From: Rhynchopus sp. YZ270_cl-10
Taxonomy: Eukaryota > Euglenozoa > Diplonemea > Diplonemida > Diplonemidae
Assembly: GCA_964035575.1 (NCBI GenBank)
Contig: OZ037904.1
Span: 1,178,001-1,242,000 of the forward strand
DNA: 64,000 nucleotides
Reading direction: 5' to 3'
Below, piece after piece: positions 31,035 to 43,334 of the stretch (positions within the stretch are counted from its first letter, which is position 1; every line of letters starts with the position of its first letter). The notes under the pieces were generated by a model. The model searched no databases and was not told where the DNA came from. It worked only from the letters and a program-made list of their open reading frames with translations. The translations under genes were made by a program, and so were the position numbers.

Positions 31035-34000
31035 ATGAGGAGGAAGGCCCTTTTGGGGGCGTTGTGGGTGGTGCTGCATGTCTGCATCAGCAGCAGCAGC
31101 AGGTGCTACACCAACAGCAGCAGCAACAGCAGCAACAGCAGCAACAGCAGCAACAGCAGCAACAGCAGCAACAGCAGCAACAGCAGCAACAGCAGCAACA
31201 GCAGCAACAGCAGCAACAGCAGCAACAGCAGCAACAGCAGCAACAGCAGCATATGCTACACCAGCTGCAACTGCAGCAGAAGCAACAACGGTAGCAACAA
31301 GAGCAGCAACAGCAGCAACAGCAGCAACAGCAGCAACAGCAGCAACAGCAGCAACAGCAGCAACAGCAGCAACAGCAGCAACAGCAGCAACAGCAGCAAC
31401 AGCAGCATATGCTACACCAGCTGCAACTGCAGCAGAAACAACAACGGTAGCAACAAGAGCAGCAACAGCAGCAACAGCAGCAACAGCAGCAACAGCAGCA
31501 ACAGCAGCAACAGCAGCAACAGCAGCAACAGCAGCAACAGCAGCAACAGCAGCAACAGCAGCAACAGCAGCAACAGCAGCAACAGCAGCAACAGCAGCAA
31601 CAGCAGCAACAGCAGCAACAACATAAGCTGCATCAACAGCAGTAGCAGGAGCACCAACAGCAGGAGCGGCAGCTTCCTATGCTACAACAGCTTCCTCATC
31701 AGTGGCAGGAGCCCCATTCCCCCCCTTTTTTACCCCAAAAAGAGGCCTCTTGAGCCCAACAACCCAAGCAGCTGCAGCTTTGATAGCAGCAACAAAAACG
31801 TGTGTGGAGGCAACAAAGTAAAGAACTGTTGTCATAACAACCCACACCCCCCTTCCCCCCATGATATCCCCAAAAAGAGGCAATGTATGCCCAACCACAT
31901 CAGTGGCTGCAACTGTGATAGCAGCAAAAACGAAATCTTCGGAGTCCTGGGTGGGGTCCCAGTATCACCCCTGGTGTGCAGCAGCAGCAGTTCCAAAGGC
32001 CTTTACAGCAGCAGTTCCAACAGCAGGCTCTACAGCTTTTTCACCAGCAGTTCCAAAGGCTTCTGCAGCAGCGGTTCCAACAGCAGGTCCAACAGCAGGC
32101 ACAACAGCAGTTTAAACAGCAGTTCCAACGGCTTCTGCAGCAGCAAGAGCGTTTCCAAAAGCAGTTCCAGCAGCAGTTCCAGCAGCAGTTCCAACAGCAG
32201 GCACAACAGCAGTTTCAACTGCAGTTCCAAAGACTTCTGCAGCAGCAGCTCCAACAGCAGGTCCAACAGCAGGCACAACAGCAGTTTCAACAGCAGTTCC
32301 AATGGCTTCTGCGGCAGCAGCTCCAACGGCGGGTCCAGCAGCGTCTCCAACAGCAGTTCCAGCAGCAGTTCCAACAGCAGGCACAACAGCAGTGTAAACA
32401 GCAGTTCCAATGGCTTCTGCAGCAGCAGTTCCAACAGCGTTTCCAAAAGCAGTTCCAGCAACAGGCACAACAGCAGTTTCATCAGCAGTTCCAAGGACTT
32501 CTGCGGCAGCAGCTCTAACGGCAGGTCCAACAGCAGTTCCAACAGCAGGCTTAACAGCAGTTTTAACAGCAGTTCCAAAGACTTCTGCAGCAGCGGTTCC
32601 AACAGCAGGTCCAACAGCGTCTCCAAAAGCAGTTCCAGCAGCAGTTCCAACAGCAGGCACAACAGCAGTTTCAACTGCAGTTCCAAAGACTTCGGCAGCA
32701 GCAGCTCCAACAGCAGGTCCAACAGCAGGCTTAGCAGCAGTTTCAACAGCAGTTCCAAAGACTTCTGCAGCAGCGTTTCCAACAGCCGTTCCAGCAGCAG
32801 TTCCAGCAGCAGTTCCAACAGCAGGCACAACAGCAGTTTAAACAGCAGTTCCAATGGCTTCTGCAGCAGCAGTTCCAACAGCGTTTCCAAAAGCAGTTCC
32901 AGCAACAGGCACAACAGCAGGCACAACAGCAGTTTCATCAGCAGTTCCAAGGACTTCTGCGGCAGCAGCTCTAACGGCAGGTCCAACAGCAGTTCCAACA
33001 GCAGGCTTAACAGCAGTTTTAACAGCAGTTCCAAAGACTTCTGCAGCAGCGGTTCCAACAGCAGGTCCAACAGCGTCTCCAAAAGCAGTTCCAGCAGCAG
33101 TTCCAACAGCAGGCACAACAGCAGTTTCAACTGCAGTTCCATAGACTTCTGCAGCAGCAGTTCCAACAGCAGGTCCAACAGCAGCACCAACATCAACAGC
33201 AGACGCAGCAACAACAACTTAGGGGGTGGTGAGCGAGGTATGCTGGTGTTCGGGGTCAGCCTTGAGGGGCGAGAAGGACAGAGTGGCTGTGTGATGATGC
33301 GGGTGTGGCAAAAGGGGTGTGTACAGATAGAGTTTTGGTTCGACTGGTGGTGCAACCTCTGGGAGGTCTTCACCTCCTTGCGTCAACCTGACCCCTGCTG
33401 GGTAGTCGAGGCACCTGAGTGGGGAGTGTTTGTGTCGTTCGCGGTCCTGGATCTGTGGAAGGACAGACGCGCCCCTACCCTCAGTCATCTCATTTTGTGG
33501 CTAGTGGGCAGGAGGACCAGGAGGACGCGACGAGGACACCGGTCCTTGAACTGGACCAAGTCACAGGCGGGCAGGCTCCGTCGGCGCAAGGCGCCCTGCA
33601 ATCGTCCGCCCTCTCCGGCAGCGCACCCAGTTTTCCGCAGGATCAGGGTCGCCGATGCGTTGAGAGGTGCTTTGCAGTGTGTGGCCATCTGGGTTCTGGT
33701 TTTTGTGGGGTCTGAGCTTGGGAGGTCAGCGCCACATGTTTTGGGTTGCGCGCTTTTTCGGGACGCGGAGGTGCTGGGGGTGGGTGTGCTGCGGGGACTG
33801 TGCCGCGTTCGGAGAGGATGGCGGTGGCTGGAAGGGGCGAGCGAGCGAGTGCGCCGATGGACCGGAGGGATCCGAGTGGCTGCCAGCTTGGTGAGGGCCA
33901 GTGTGATGGGGGTGGGTCAGTTGTCGGTGTGTGCAGCCGAGTGGGTGTGGGTTGCATGGTCCGCAGGTGGTTGTTTGGCGGGTTTTGTGGCACTGGTCGG

Positions 34001-37000
34001 CGTCGCGCGCCCACTTGGCTGGGTTCTTCTCTTGGAGGTGCGCCGTGTGGCAGCACGCAGGTGGACTCGTAGGATCGGGATGGCATTTGGCATGCTGGTG
34101 GTGTCCCTACTGGTCTTGCTGTCGCTGTTGTGGCGAGCGGTGACGCCCTGGGACCTGCGCCCTGCCCCTGCGGATCCGGAGCACCCGATCAGCTTGTCCC
34201 CGTTTGCGTTGACCGGTGGGTGCGCAAACGTGAACGCTCCTGCGTATACAGAGCAAGCGGTGTCTGTGGACGCGACTCTGGCGAAGTTTGGAGCTAAACG
34301 CATCCCCAACGTGTCCACAAATGATTGTGGTTATGTGGCACTACACCTCTGGGACCACGACACGCAGCCGGACGTGAGGGCAATGCGCAAGCAGCTGTAT
34401 GACACAGCAGTGGAGGTGTCGAACCGCCTGGTGCAGGTGCTGGGGTCGCAGGAGGCCATGACGGAGTTTGCCAATGGTGTGACCGGCGAGGCCCACCTCA
34501 ACCACTTGGGGCTTCAGCTCACCGCGACAGCATCCCGCATCAACATCGTGGTAGTGCAGGCGTCGGAAGAGAACCCCCTCGTGCGCATCACCCCTGGTAG
34601 CAAAAGAGTCGCCAAGTCGTACGCGGAGAGCTTCCAAGCGAAACTTCCCACGGTCGTCATCGCTCTCTGTGACTCTCACTTTGAGGCAGTGGAGCTTGTC
34701 CCGGAGGTGGGGAAGACCAAGGAGGGGATGGCAGAGAAGATGAGGAAGGAGGCTCGGCAGGCAGTGCTGGACACAGCGCATTTGGATGGCATCATCCCCA
34801 CCAACACCACCACCACCGCCCCCCTGGCTACCAAGCTGGGACACATCAATGCGGATCGGGTGTTCTGCCCCTTTGATGGATGCAGAGCGGGAATTTTGTC
34901 TTCGAGTGATGCGGTCGGGGGCCTGTCTCGTAAGGGCTTGCTGCAGCACATGCGTCGCCACCAGGCGGATGGAGCGTACATCCCCGACGAGCTGTTGGGC
35001 CACTTGGGCATGTCGCGCTGTGCGAACGATCAGTGCGACATGCTATTGCCGCAGAGCAAGGAGGTCTGCAACACCTGTACGGTGCACTTTGGCGAAGAAG
35101 GCTTCACCGCTCCGTCTCCCTCCAGTCGAGGAATGCTGACAGATCAGGATGACCTCCCCTCCTTTGAAGTCATGGGGACCACCAGGATCCAGCTGAAGGG
35201 CGGGTGCCCAGACAAACACCTGCAGCTGTACAGCGAGCTCTTCCTGAGGGTCCTCATGGACATCCTGGAGTACCAGGACGAGGTGGCCTGGAAGCGCCTT
35301 GCACTGTTCTTCACAGTGTTGCACCGGACACGGACAGAGCGAGGGGGCAAGGACCAGGAGCGACGTTTGACGAGCACCTGGGGGAAGGACTTGGAGGCTT
35401 GGAAGGCTGGCCAGTATGTCGCCCTGTGGGAGCAAACGGTAGAGGAGCGGAAGCCAAGGCCCTCTGGGTGGTCGGATGAAGACACTGACGAAGGGAGACG
35501 GAAGCGCACCATAGCCAAAGCGAGAGCAGGACTCCCGAGCCAGGCCATGTCATGCGCTACCAGCGACGGCCTCGCCCCACAGACACCGGCGACGCTGGAA
35601 AAGCTTCAGACGAAGCACCCAGCCGCAGCTGATGCCAAGGCCCTGGAGCAGGCGGATTGGCCACAGCCTCAGGAGGTCCCACCGGTGACAGTGGTGGAGG
35701 TGATGAAGGCCCTGCGGAGCATGCCGAAGTCATCGGCGGCGGGTCCCTCGAACGTGACGGGCGCGCACCTTCGTACACTTTGCCTACAGAGGCGGGCTAA
35801 GGGAACTTTGGCAGCGCTGGCCGCAGTGTTGACTCCTCCACCGCATCAGCAGCAATGAACGCCCAGACAGGAAGTGGCCACACCGCACCCTCCGCCCACC
35901 CGTCTGCCACTTCCTGTGCTGCGGCTTGCTCCATCGATGTCGACGCGGTTGATGAGGACTTTCAATAAACAAGAGATACAAAGAAAACAACACAAAACTA
36001 AGCAAACCAAAGCAAAGCAAAGCAAAGAATATGTGTACGAAAACGTGGTTTTCCCCATTTTTATTTTTGTCATTTACCATTTTGATTTTTGTGTGAGGTG
36101 TTCCCAGGAGGTCGCCCAGCCAGTGTTTTAGAATTTAGAATAGAAACAGTAGACACAATAGAATAGAATGTTTGCCAGTGTCAAAGTGCCACCAGGATGC
36201 ACTTCTTTTTACTTTACTTTCAAAAAATAGATTGTCAAAGTGTCATAGTGCCTCAAAGAAGCACTTTCCTTTATTTTCAACTTTACCCTTGCTGTTAGAG
36301 GGGTAATGCCCCCTGTGCACAGATCCAATATTGTACAGAAAATTCAAAAACACAACTCCCATTTTTTACCCCTCACCCCCTTGTCTAGTTTGTTAATATT
36401 TTCTTTATTTTATTCACCCCCTTGTTAATATTTTTTTTACCCTTGTCCTTTTGTTCCATTATTCCTCTTTTTCACAGGCTTGCCCAAGACTCCGTTTCCA
36501 TACTGAAGGGTTGTATGATTCGCTCACCCCCCCTCCAGATTCAGGAAACTAACCCAGAACCAGCTGAACATCCTTGCCCCTGAGGCATGGGAGGTCATCA
36601 CTTGGTCTGTCTGTATGTTATTGTCATTGTTTCAACTGTTTTACATTGTCTTTATTGTCTTTATTGTCCCAAACTTTTTCACCTCAACCTACTCTCTCTT
36701 TTTGGTCTACCCATGGGAATCTCCACCTAGAAGAAACCCAGCCCTGACCATCAAGAACCCCTGAAGTGAAAAAGCCCCTCCTTCTCCTCTGCCTATTTCC
36801 CTCTTCATCTCACATGCAGGTAAGTCCCTTCTTCCTCTCATGTTCTTTCTACCTATGTTGCTGTGGGCTAGAAAAAACTTGGGTCCTGGAAGGTCTTATT
36901 TGTTGAGCCCCTCCGTCTGCCTCAAAACCCTCTTTTGTTATGTCTCAAGGCCTTTCCTTTTTTAAAGGATTTGCTGTAAGGCTAAACAGACCTCTGCACC

Positions 37001-37125
37001 TTTGAGCCTTTTTTGTCAAGACACCTCTGTTTTGATTCGAGGTCCCTGAGACCCCTGATCACCTCCCCCCAACCCTCTCTGGGAAAAAGAAAACACTAAA
37101 AACATTCAAAACCCGGACCACCGGG

Positions 37126-37190
<65 letters not shown>

Positions 37191-40100
37191 TGGCACGAGG
37201 AAATGCTCCAGTGGAGGTGGCTGAGTTCTTCGCCGGCGCTAACTTGGTGGCTCTCCGGAAGCCTGCAAAGGGGCCGGGCCTGGAGGAGGACGTGCGTCCG
37301 ATTGCGGTTGGGGACACTCTCCGCAGACTGGTGGGAAAGATTCTGTCGGCGCGAGTGCGGGTGCCTGCTAGGACGCTTCTTCTTCGAGGGAACCAGGTGG
37401 GGGTGGCAACGGCAAGGGGGGCGGCAGTGGCGACTGATGTTATCTCGCAGTACGCCGGGCGCAACCGCGGAAAAGGTAAAGTCATTTTGAAAATTGACTA
37501 CCGTAACGCGTTCAACTGCGTAGACCGCCTGTCGATGCTAAGAGCGGTCGACGCCAACCTCCCCGAGCTGGCCCCATGGGTGCGATGGTGTTACCTGGAG
37601 CACTCTAGCCTGTTCTATGGTGGGGATACCATAAAGTCTCAGCGCGGAGCTCAACAAGGAGATCCCTTGGGCCCGCTTCTCTTCTCCCTGACCATCCACC
37701 AGATGGCGCTAGAGCTGAAGGGGCACCCAGGCCTGGATGGGACTTTGTGGTACCTCGATGACGGCTCTCTGAGGGGGTCCCCTAAGGCGGTTTTCGAGGC
37801 GTACCAGGTTCTGTGCACTCGTAGCTCCGAACTGGGGTTGGAGGTGAACGCGAACAAGTGTGAGCTCATCTCCACTGGTGGCGTCTCCAAGGAGGATCTC
37901 GAGGCCGTGGGGTTCACGTTCAACGAGGGTGGACAGGACGCCATGGGTGAAGGCGGGTTTCGGCTGTTGGATGTGGATGGGTTCGATTTCTTGGGCATCC
38001 CCATTGGGTCTGCGGCTTTCTGCGAGGAGTACATGGCCCAGAAGGTGGACGATTCCCGCCGCAACCTGGAAGCCCTTGTGGACCTCGGGGACTCCCAGGC
38101 AGCCTTCTACGTACTGAGATACTGCGAAGGCTACTGCCGCATGGTGTTCTACATGCGGGGGATCCCACAGTGCGCGGAGTACCTGACGGCTTTTGACGAC
38201 CTGATTGACAGGTGCCTGGCTGCGCTTCTGCATGACCCGGATGGGGCGCTGCCGGAGTTGGCAAGGGCGCAGGCGGCGCTTCCTGTGGCGCTTGGGGGGC
38301 TGGGTATCCGTCGCACAGTGGACCATCGGACGGCTGCGTCCCTCGCCTCTCAGTCAGGGAACCTGCAACTGTCGCAGGCCTTGGACCCTGCGTTCACCTG
38401 GGATGAGGAGAGATGGAACAGCGCGGCTGAGGAGTACAACTCCAGGGTACCGGTGGCGTTTCACGTGGACAGGGCTCAGCCGAAGAAGATCCTGGAGCAG
38501 CAGAGTCTGTCGTCTGCGGTGATTGACGCCCAGGCAGACAAGTTGATGCAACAGCTCTGCATGCGAGACCGAGCACGGATGAAGTCCCTTCTCCTGCCGC
38601 TTTCTGGGACGTACCTCACGGCGACACCCTCAGCAAGGAACCAGATGTCTTCAGCGGACTTTGCGGTTGTGACCCGTTTCCGACTAGGGGTGGCCATCCA
38701 TGCGGAGGGAACGACTTGCTCGGCATGTCAGGGGGGGCAGAAAAGGGTTGTCATGGACTCCTTTGGCGACCACACCTTTGGCTGCCCCTACGCCAAACAC
38801 CGCGTCGCCCGCCACAACGCCTTGCGGGATTCGGTGTACAGAGCGGCTCAAGGGGCGGGCTTGGACCCTGCTTTGGAGGAGACCGTGAGAGTGGATTTGG
38901 AGTCGAAGAAGCGGCCAGGCGACGTCTACCTCCCAGTAGGAGTGGCGGAAAATGGACCTCGTTGTTTGGACATCTCCCACGTGTGCCCCACCTTGCCTTC
39001 CTACAGAACAGGGGCCTCGAAGTTTGTGGGCTGGTCGGCGAAGAACCAGGGCCAGGTCAAACGGGAGAAGCACGAGCGGGATTTGAACAAGATCAACACC
39101 AAGTTCTCCCCTATTGTGTTTGAAGCCTTCGGGGGTGCAGGCGACGAGGCGAACCTCTTGATTGCGCAGCTTGGAGGCCTGACGACGGGACAGACGTCGC
39201 ACCTGACAGGGTCGGCAGAGTTGCGCATCCGGGAGAGCATTGCGGTGGCGTACCAGAAAAAGGTCGCATCTTCCTTTCTGGAGCGGGGTGCTATGTGTGT
39301 AGGGATTGCCACCCTGAAGCGGGAGCCGTGTGTGGAGGTAGATGTGGCACCGTCTGCAGAGGACATGGACCGGTTTGGACGCCGCAGTGCAGGGGCCGTG
39401 GAACCTCTCTGTGATGATGCGAACCCTGACGACGATATGAGTCGTCCTGCTCCAGACCGGTCGGAGGAGCAGCAGGGGAAGCGCAAGAGGGACGTGAAGC
39501 CGGACCACGTGGAGCCACCGAGGAAGCGGACCGGGAGGTTCGATTCGGCTACCGTGATTCCGGAAGGGCCGGGTCTCGATGTGGTGCGTGAGTGGGAGTT
39601 TTTGCGTGAGTGCCCGGCAGCGCAGAGGCCTCGGGCGACGGAACAGGCGGCCAAGCTGGGAGCCTCGAAGGTGACTTGGTCGTTTGTGGCGGGGGACTGT
39701 GCTTTTGAGGCTTTGCTCTTCGCCACTGGGCGCACGGATTTGTCGGTGGAGGGTCTGCGCCAGGCGGCAGTGAAGAAGGTCCAGGGCCGCGCTGATCTGT
39801 CGAGTGCGGCTGTCCCTAATTTTGGGGTCTGGCAGCGGCTGATGACGAGTGGGGACAGAGGAGACGAGCGTACGTGGGCGGATGCCATTGCAGTGGCGGG
39901 GGCAGGGGAGGCTCTTGAGGTATCTGTGGTCATCCTCAACGAGTTCGCCCGCCCTTCTCTGATGGTGCCAAGAAAACGGCCTAAGGCAGTGGTCCTTCTC
40001 CTCCACTCGGGTGACCAGGATGCGGCAGATGGATCCGGCAGTATCCCGGGACACTACGAGCCCCTCACCATGGACCCGGCTCTGCAGCAGCACATCCTGT

Positions 40101-42307
40101 CTTTTGAGGCCACAGGTGGTAAGGGGGAGTGCCAGTCAGAGCGCCCCATGGCTTTTGTGGGAGCGAGGGAGGCGGAGGCGTCGAACACTTTCCTGCAGTG
40201 CGAACAATGCAGCAAGCTCTTCGATGCGTCGGACGCACACTTCTGCTGTCACACGTGTGGTGGCTTGGCATGTCTGCACTGCGCTCAGGGGTCCAAGCAC
40301 TGCCCTCTGTCGCAAATTGGCAGGGCGGAATATTTCAGTGCCCTGTCTTTTTTGCACTCGAATGTTCCGGCTCAGGCTGCCTCTGCGGAGGGGAGCGGAG
40401 ACCCACCACCTAAACGGGCTCCTTCTCCAGCAGTGCCAGCTCCCGAGGGCGAGGACGTCGAGGAGGTAGACATGCCAATGGCGGGCGAAGAGGGGCAGCA
40501 GGCAGAACAGAAGCAGCAGAAGCACGAGAAGCAACGGAAACAGCAGAAGCAGCAACAACAAAAGGCGGACCAGGTGAAGAAGGAAGCGTTGCAGCGTGCG
40601 TCGGACGCGTGGCAGCAAGCCCTGGAGGTACGGCGGGAGCATCGTCGGTCGTGGGGACCGGATTTGGCCGCGCTTCGGGGCACTTTTGGCGACCGCCAGC
40701 AGGAGTTGAGTCGTTTCCTGGAGGAACAGAATGTGCGTCTGGACCAGGCGAAGGCGGCGGACAGGCATCGTGTGGAGGAGCTGACCGCCAGGCACAAGCG
40801 GGAAGTCGCAGAGGACGCGAAGAAGATGCATGCGCAGTACTTGGAAGACTGCGATCGGCACCCCGAAGCAGGAGAGTCGCTCCGGGCGGAGTATGACAGG
40901 CAACGCTGCGAGAGGCATTACGCCATCGCAGCTAAGCATGAGTCGGAGCAGAAGGCGACCACTCTGTTGTTGACGGCGGTGAACCTCTCCCGACAGCTGG
41001 AGGCAGAACGCATGGTGGCATACGGGCGGTGCTTTGGGGTGGTGTGCGAAGGGCGGCTATTCCTCCCCTGCCATGCGGTGCGGAGAGCGGTGGGCGACGA
41101 CCCTGAAGGACTCGAACCTGACTGTGTCGGCGACTGGATGGCTCTCTTTGGTCCTCAAGGTGCTTCTCCGTGCCCGGGCGAGTTCCTGTACTGCTGGGCG
41201 ACACAGCAGCCGTGGAGTGGGAACGGGGAGGGGGACGGTGATTGCCCGGAGTCGGTGGTCGCCCGTCAGGCGGTTAGGAAGATAGCAGGGGAGGCCGGAT
41301 ACTGCGATACCTGGGGCAAGACCAGCGCGGTCATCGTCGTTCGGGAAGGCAGGGTCAGCTGGGGAACCCCTTCTCGGGATCAGCTGGAGGAGGAGGTGGG
41401 GCGACAGGCCGAGGCGGCAGACACCGAGGTGCGTGTGAAGGTGGAGGAGATGGATGATGATGAGCAGGAGCAGGAGGAGGACCTCGACACCGCGATGGAG
41501 GGGGCGGATCGCTCGCTTTCTCTGTCAGTGGAAGGCATCCCTGACCAGAAGAAGCAAGCGAGGGTGAGGGAATTGCTGAGGGCGCAGAGCGAGGCTTGGA
41601 TGTGGACGGAGGAGGAGCGGACGGAGAGGGGGGGTCTTTTCCCGTGCCTCACCATGGGGTCGCCGGTGCCTTCTTCTGTGACGAAGTGGATCTCCCTGTT
41701 CCACTACCGTCAGGGAGAGAAACAGGATGGCAGACCCTTGTTGTCACTCCCCCTCTCTACCGCTACTTTCACTCAGTGGTATGAGGTGATGAAGGTGGTG
41801 GGTTTGCATGAGTGGTCGGTTCAGGAAAAGTGCAAGGCAAAGTCGACGTTGCATGCCCTGACGGACAACCGGAGCAGTAGGGGGCAGGCCTTTGCAGCGG
41901 AGAGTACAAGGAGGGAGAATGAGGCACGAGCGGCTCGAGAGGGAATAGGCCGACAACCTCAAGCCTCCTCTTCTTCTTCTTCTTCCTCCACCTCTGCAGG
42001 CCGTGGCACTACAACCTCCATCGCCCAACCTGCAGTCTCCACTTCTTCCTCCTCCTCATCGGCAGGCCGTGGCAATGCAACCTCCTCCGCCCAACCTGCT
42101 CCTTCCCCAGCTCCCAAAGGACCCCAGCGCCATGCAGCTCAGGGTAGGTCCAACACGTCGAACGTGTTCACCGACGCAGTGGCACAAGCGACGCAGCATG
42201 TGCTCTCGCCCCAGGAGGTGCAGAGAGGGCGCAATGGTCGCGGTGGTGGACAGAAGGGGAGACAGAGCGGAGGAAGGAAGGGGAAAAAGGGGAATAAAAA
42301 GAATTAG
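31035..42307 (+). pseudogene. LINE-B2 polyprotein, split by a LINE-F insertion
   Basis: Part 1 (31035-35833) covers the Ser/Asn region, first OTU-like domain (Cys near 34325, His near 34675), C2H2 finger (~34861-34956) and the pre-RT region. It then stops in LINE-F at 35858. Part 2 (37187-42307) resumes the same coding sequence. It holds RT motif A LKIDYRNAFN (~37486-37515), motif B GAQQGDPLGP, motif C WYLDDG (~37747-37764), the restriction-like endonuclease (CSACQGG ... HRVARHN ... RPGDV ... LDISH, ~38717-38980), second OTU-like domain (GDCAFEAL ~39692, GHYEPL ~40046), Cys/His cluster (~40196-40310), coiled coil and basic tail. Apart from the insertion it looks intact, so it was a functional copy until recently. 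Confidence 0.88.
35834..37186 (+). mobile_element. LINE-F 3' fragment inserted in LINE-B2
   Basis: It is 5' truncated and begins in the LINE-F reading frame (tail DEDFQ, stop near 35965). The same ~1-kb 3' untranslated sequence as the minus copy follows, then 36959-37125, which the minus copy lacks, then a 61-nt poly(A) (37126-37186). At the left junction GAC (35831-35833) is shared by both sequences. At the right junction one G of the LINE-B target is missing, and no target duplication is seen. Confidence 0.85.
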
Positions 42308-43285
42308 AGAGTTAGAGAGTTAGAGGGTGAGAGTGTGTGAGAATGACAGTTTGCCCCATGTTTATTTTTAACCCTTTTTATTTTGTGTTTTTTGTTCTTT
42401 TCATCCTTTGGGGTTTGCCCCCCCTTTCCCCCCTTTCCGCCCCCCTTCCTATTTGTTAATATTTTTGGTTGGCTGCTGGCTAGGACGGGTCTACCCCAGC
42501 GACGGCCCTTACCCCTTGGACGAGGCTCTGAGGGTAGAGGGCAGTCTCGGAGTAAGACCTGTCTAAGAGCCAGGCCAGTGGCATCAGGAGCCATTGGGCC
42601 ACTTTTATAGATTGTGCAGTAGAGTAGAGTTTGTACAGAACTCTTGTCCTTTGAGTTCCTTTTTTCACTCCTTTAGTTTTTCATTTTTACCTTGTGAAGG
42701 TCAATTTCAATTTTTCATTTTTCAAAACCACCACAGGTAAGCACGAGACCCACCATTGTTGTTGTTGATTTTGTTGTGCGTTATTGTTGTTTTACCCTTT
42801 GGGTGTCAGTCAGTCGGGTCAGGTCACACTTACTGAAGTTCTCAAAAATTTTCACCAAAAAGAAAACTACTAAAAAGATTATGGAACTTCCTTTTTATTT
42901 GTTTGTGTGTTACAGAGGAAACGGCTCACTCAATCCCCTCCTTCTCCTTCTCCTCCCCTCCCCTCCCCAAGACAAAGCAAAATAAAACTACACCGGTAGA
43001 CAGAGCAACCCTCCCGTCCCATCCCCTCCCCTTTTCCTTTTGGGAAAAATTGCACTCACATACGACCCTTTTGCTTATTTGCAGGGAAGTGTTGGTTGTA
43101 ATTGTCCCACATGTTTTCTATTTTAGTGCTCCTAACTGTGTTTTCAGGCACTGTCTTGCCAGTACAATAGTAAAGTGCCCTTGTCTGGACATCTAGCTGT
43201 TTACATACTCGCTTGACTAGTAAGTACCCCCTCTGTCACTGGATGTAGATAAAAAAAGCGAGCCTAGGGCTAAGTTGAACAACAC

Positions 43286-43286
<1 letters not shown>
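42308..43286 (+). other. LINE-B2 3' untranslated region with splice-like signals
   Basis: After the stop there are TTAGAGAG repeats, then pyrimidine-rich DNA. CCACAG|GTAAGC at 42736/42737 and a pyrimidine tract ending TTACAG at 42915 would define a 179-bp intron. Further acceptor-like TTTGCAG and TTTTCAG lie near 43084 and 43148. The same signals recur in B3 and B5. Confidence 0.5.

Positions 43287-43331
<45 letters not shown>

Positions 43332-43334
<3 letters not shown>

Larger units (their letters stand above)
30261..43331 (+). mobile_element. LINE-B2: full length, interrupted by LINE-F
   Basis: The copy has 32 tandem 18-bp units at the 5' end, a ribozyme-like region, the reading frame in two parts (31035-35833 and 37187-42307), a ~980-bp 3' untranslated region and a 45-nt poly(A) (43287-43331). 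A LINE-F fragment (35834-37186) splits the frame in the RT region. The poly(A) joins directly to 5'-truncated LINE-B3. Confidence 0.9.

Noticed and set aside
37126-37186. A-runs as assembly padding
   Set aside because: Each A-run sits exactly at an element 3' end, and the flanking LINE sequence resumes collinearly. Long-read confirmation would still be useful.
38684-40093. 469-codon minus-strand open frame, repeated in each LINE-B copy
   Set aside because: It lies antisense to the endonuclease and OTU coding sequence, is Arg/His/Leu-rich and lacks domains. GC-rich coding DNA often produces such shadows.
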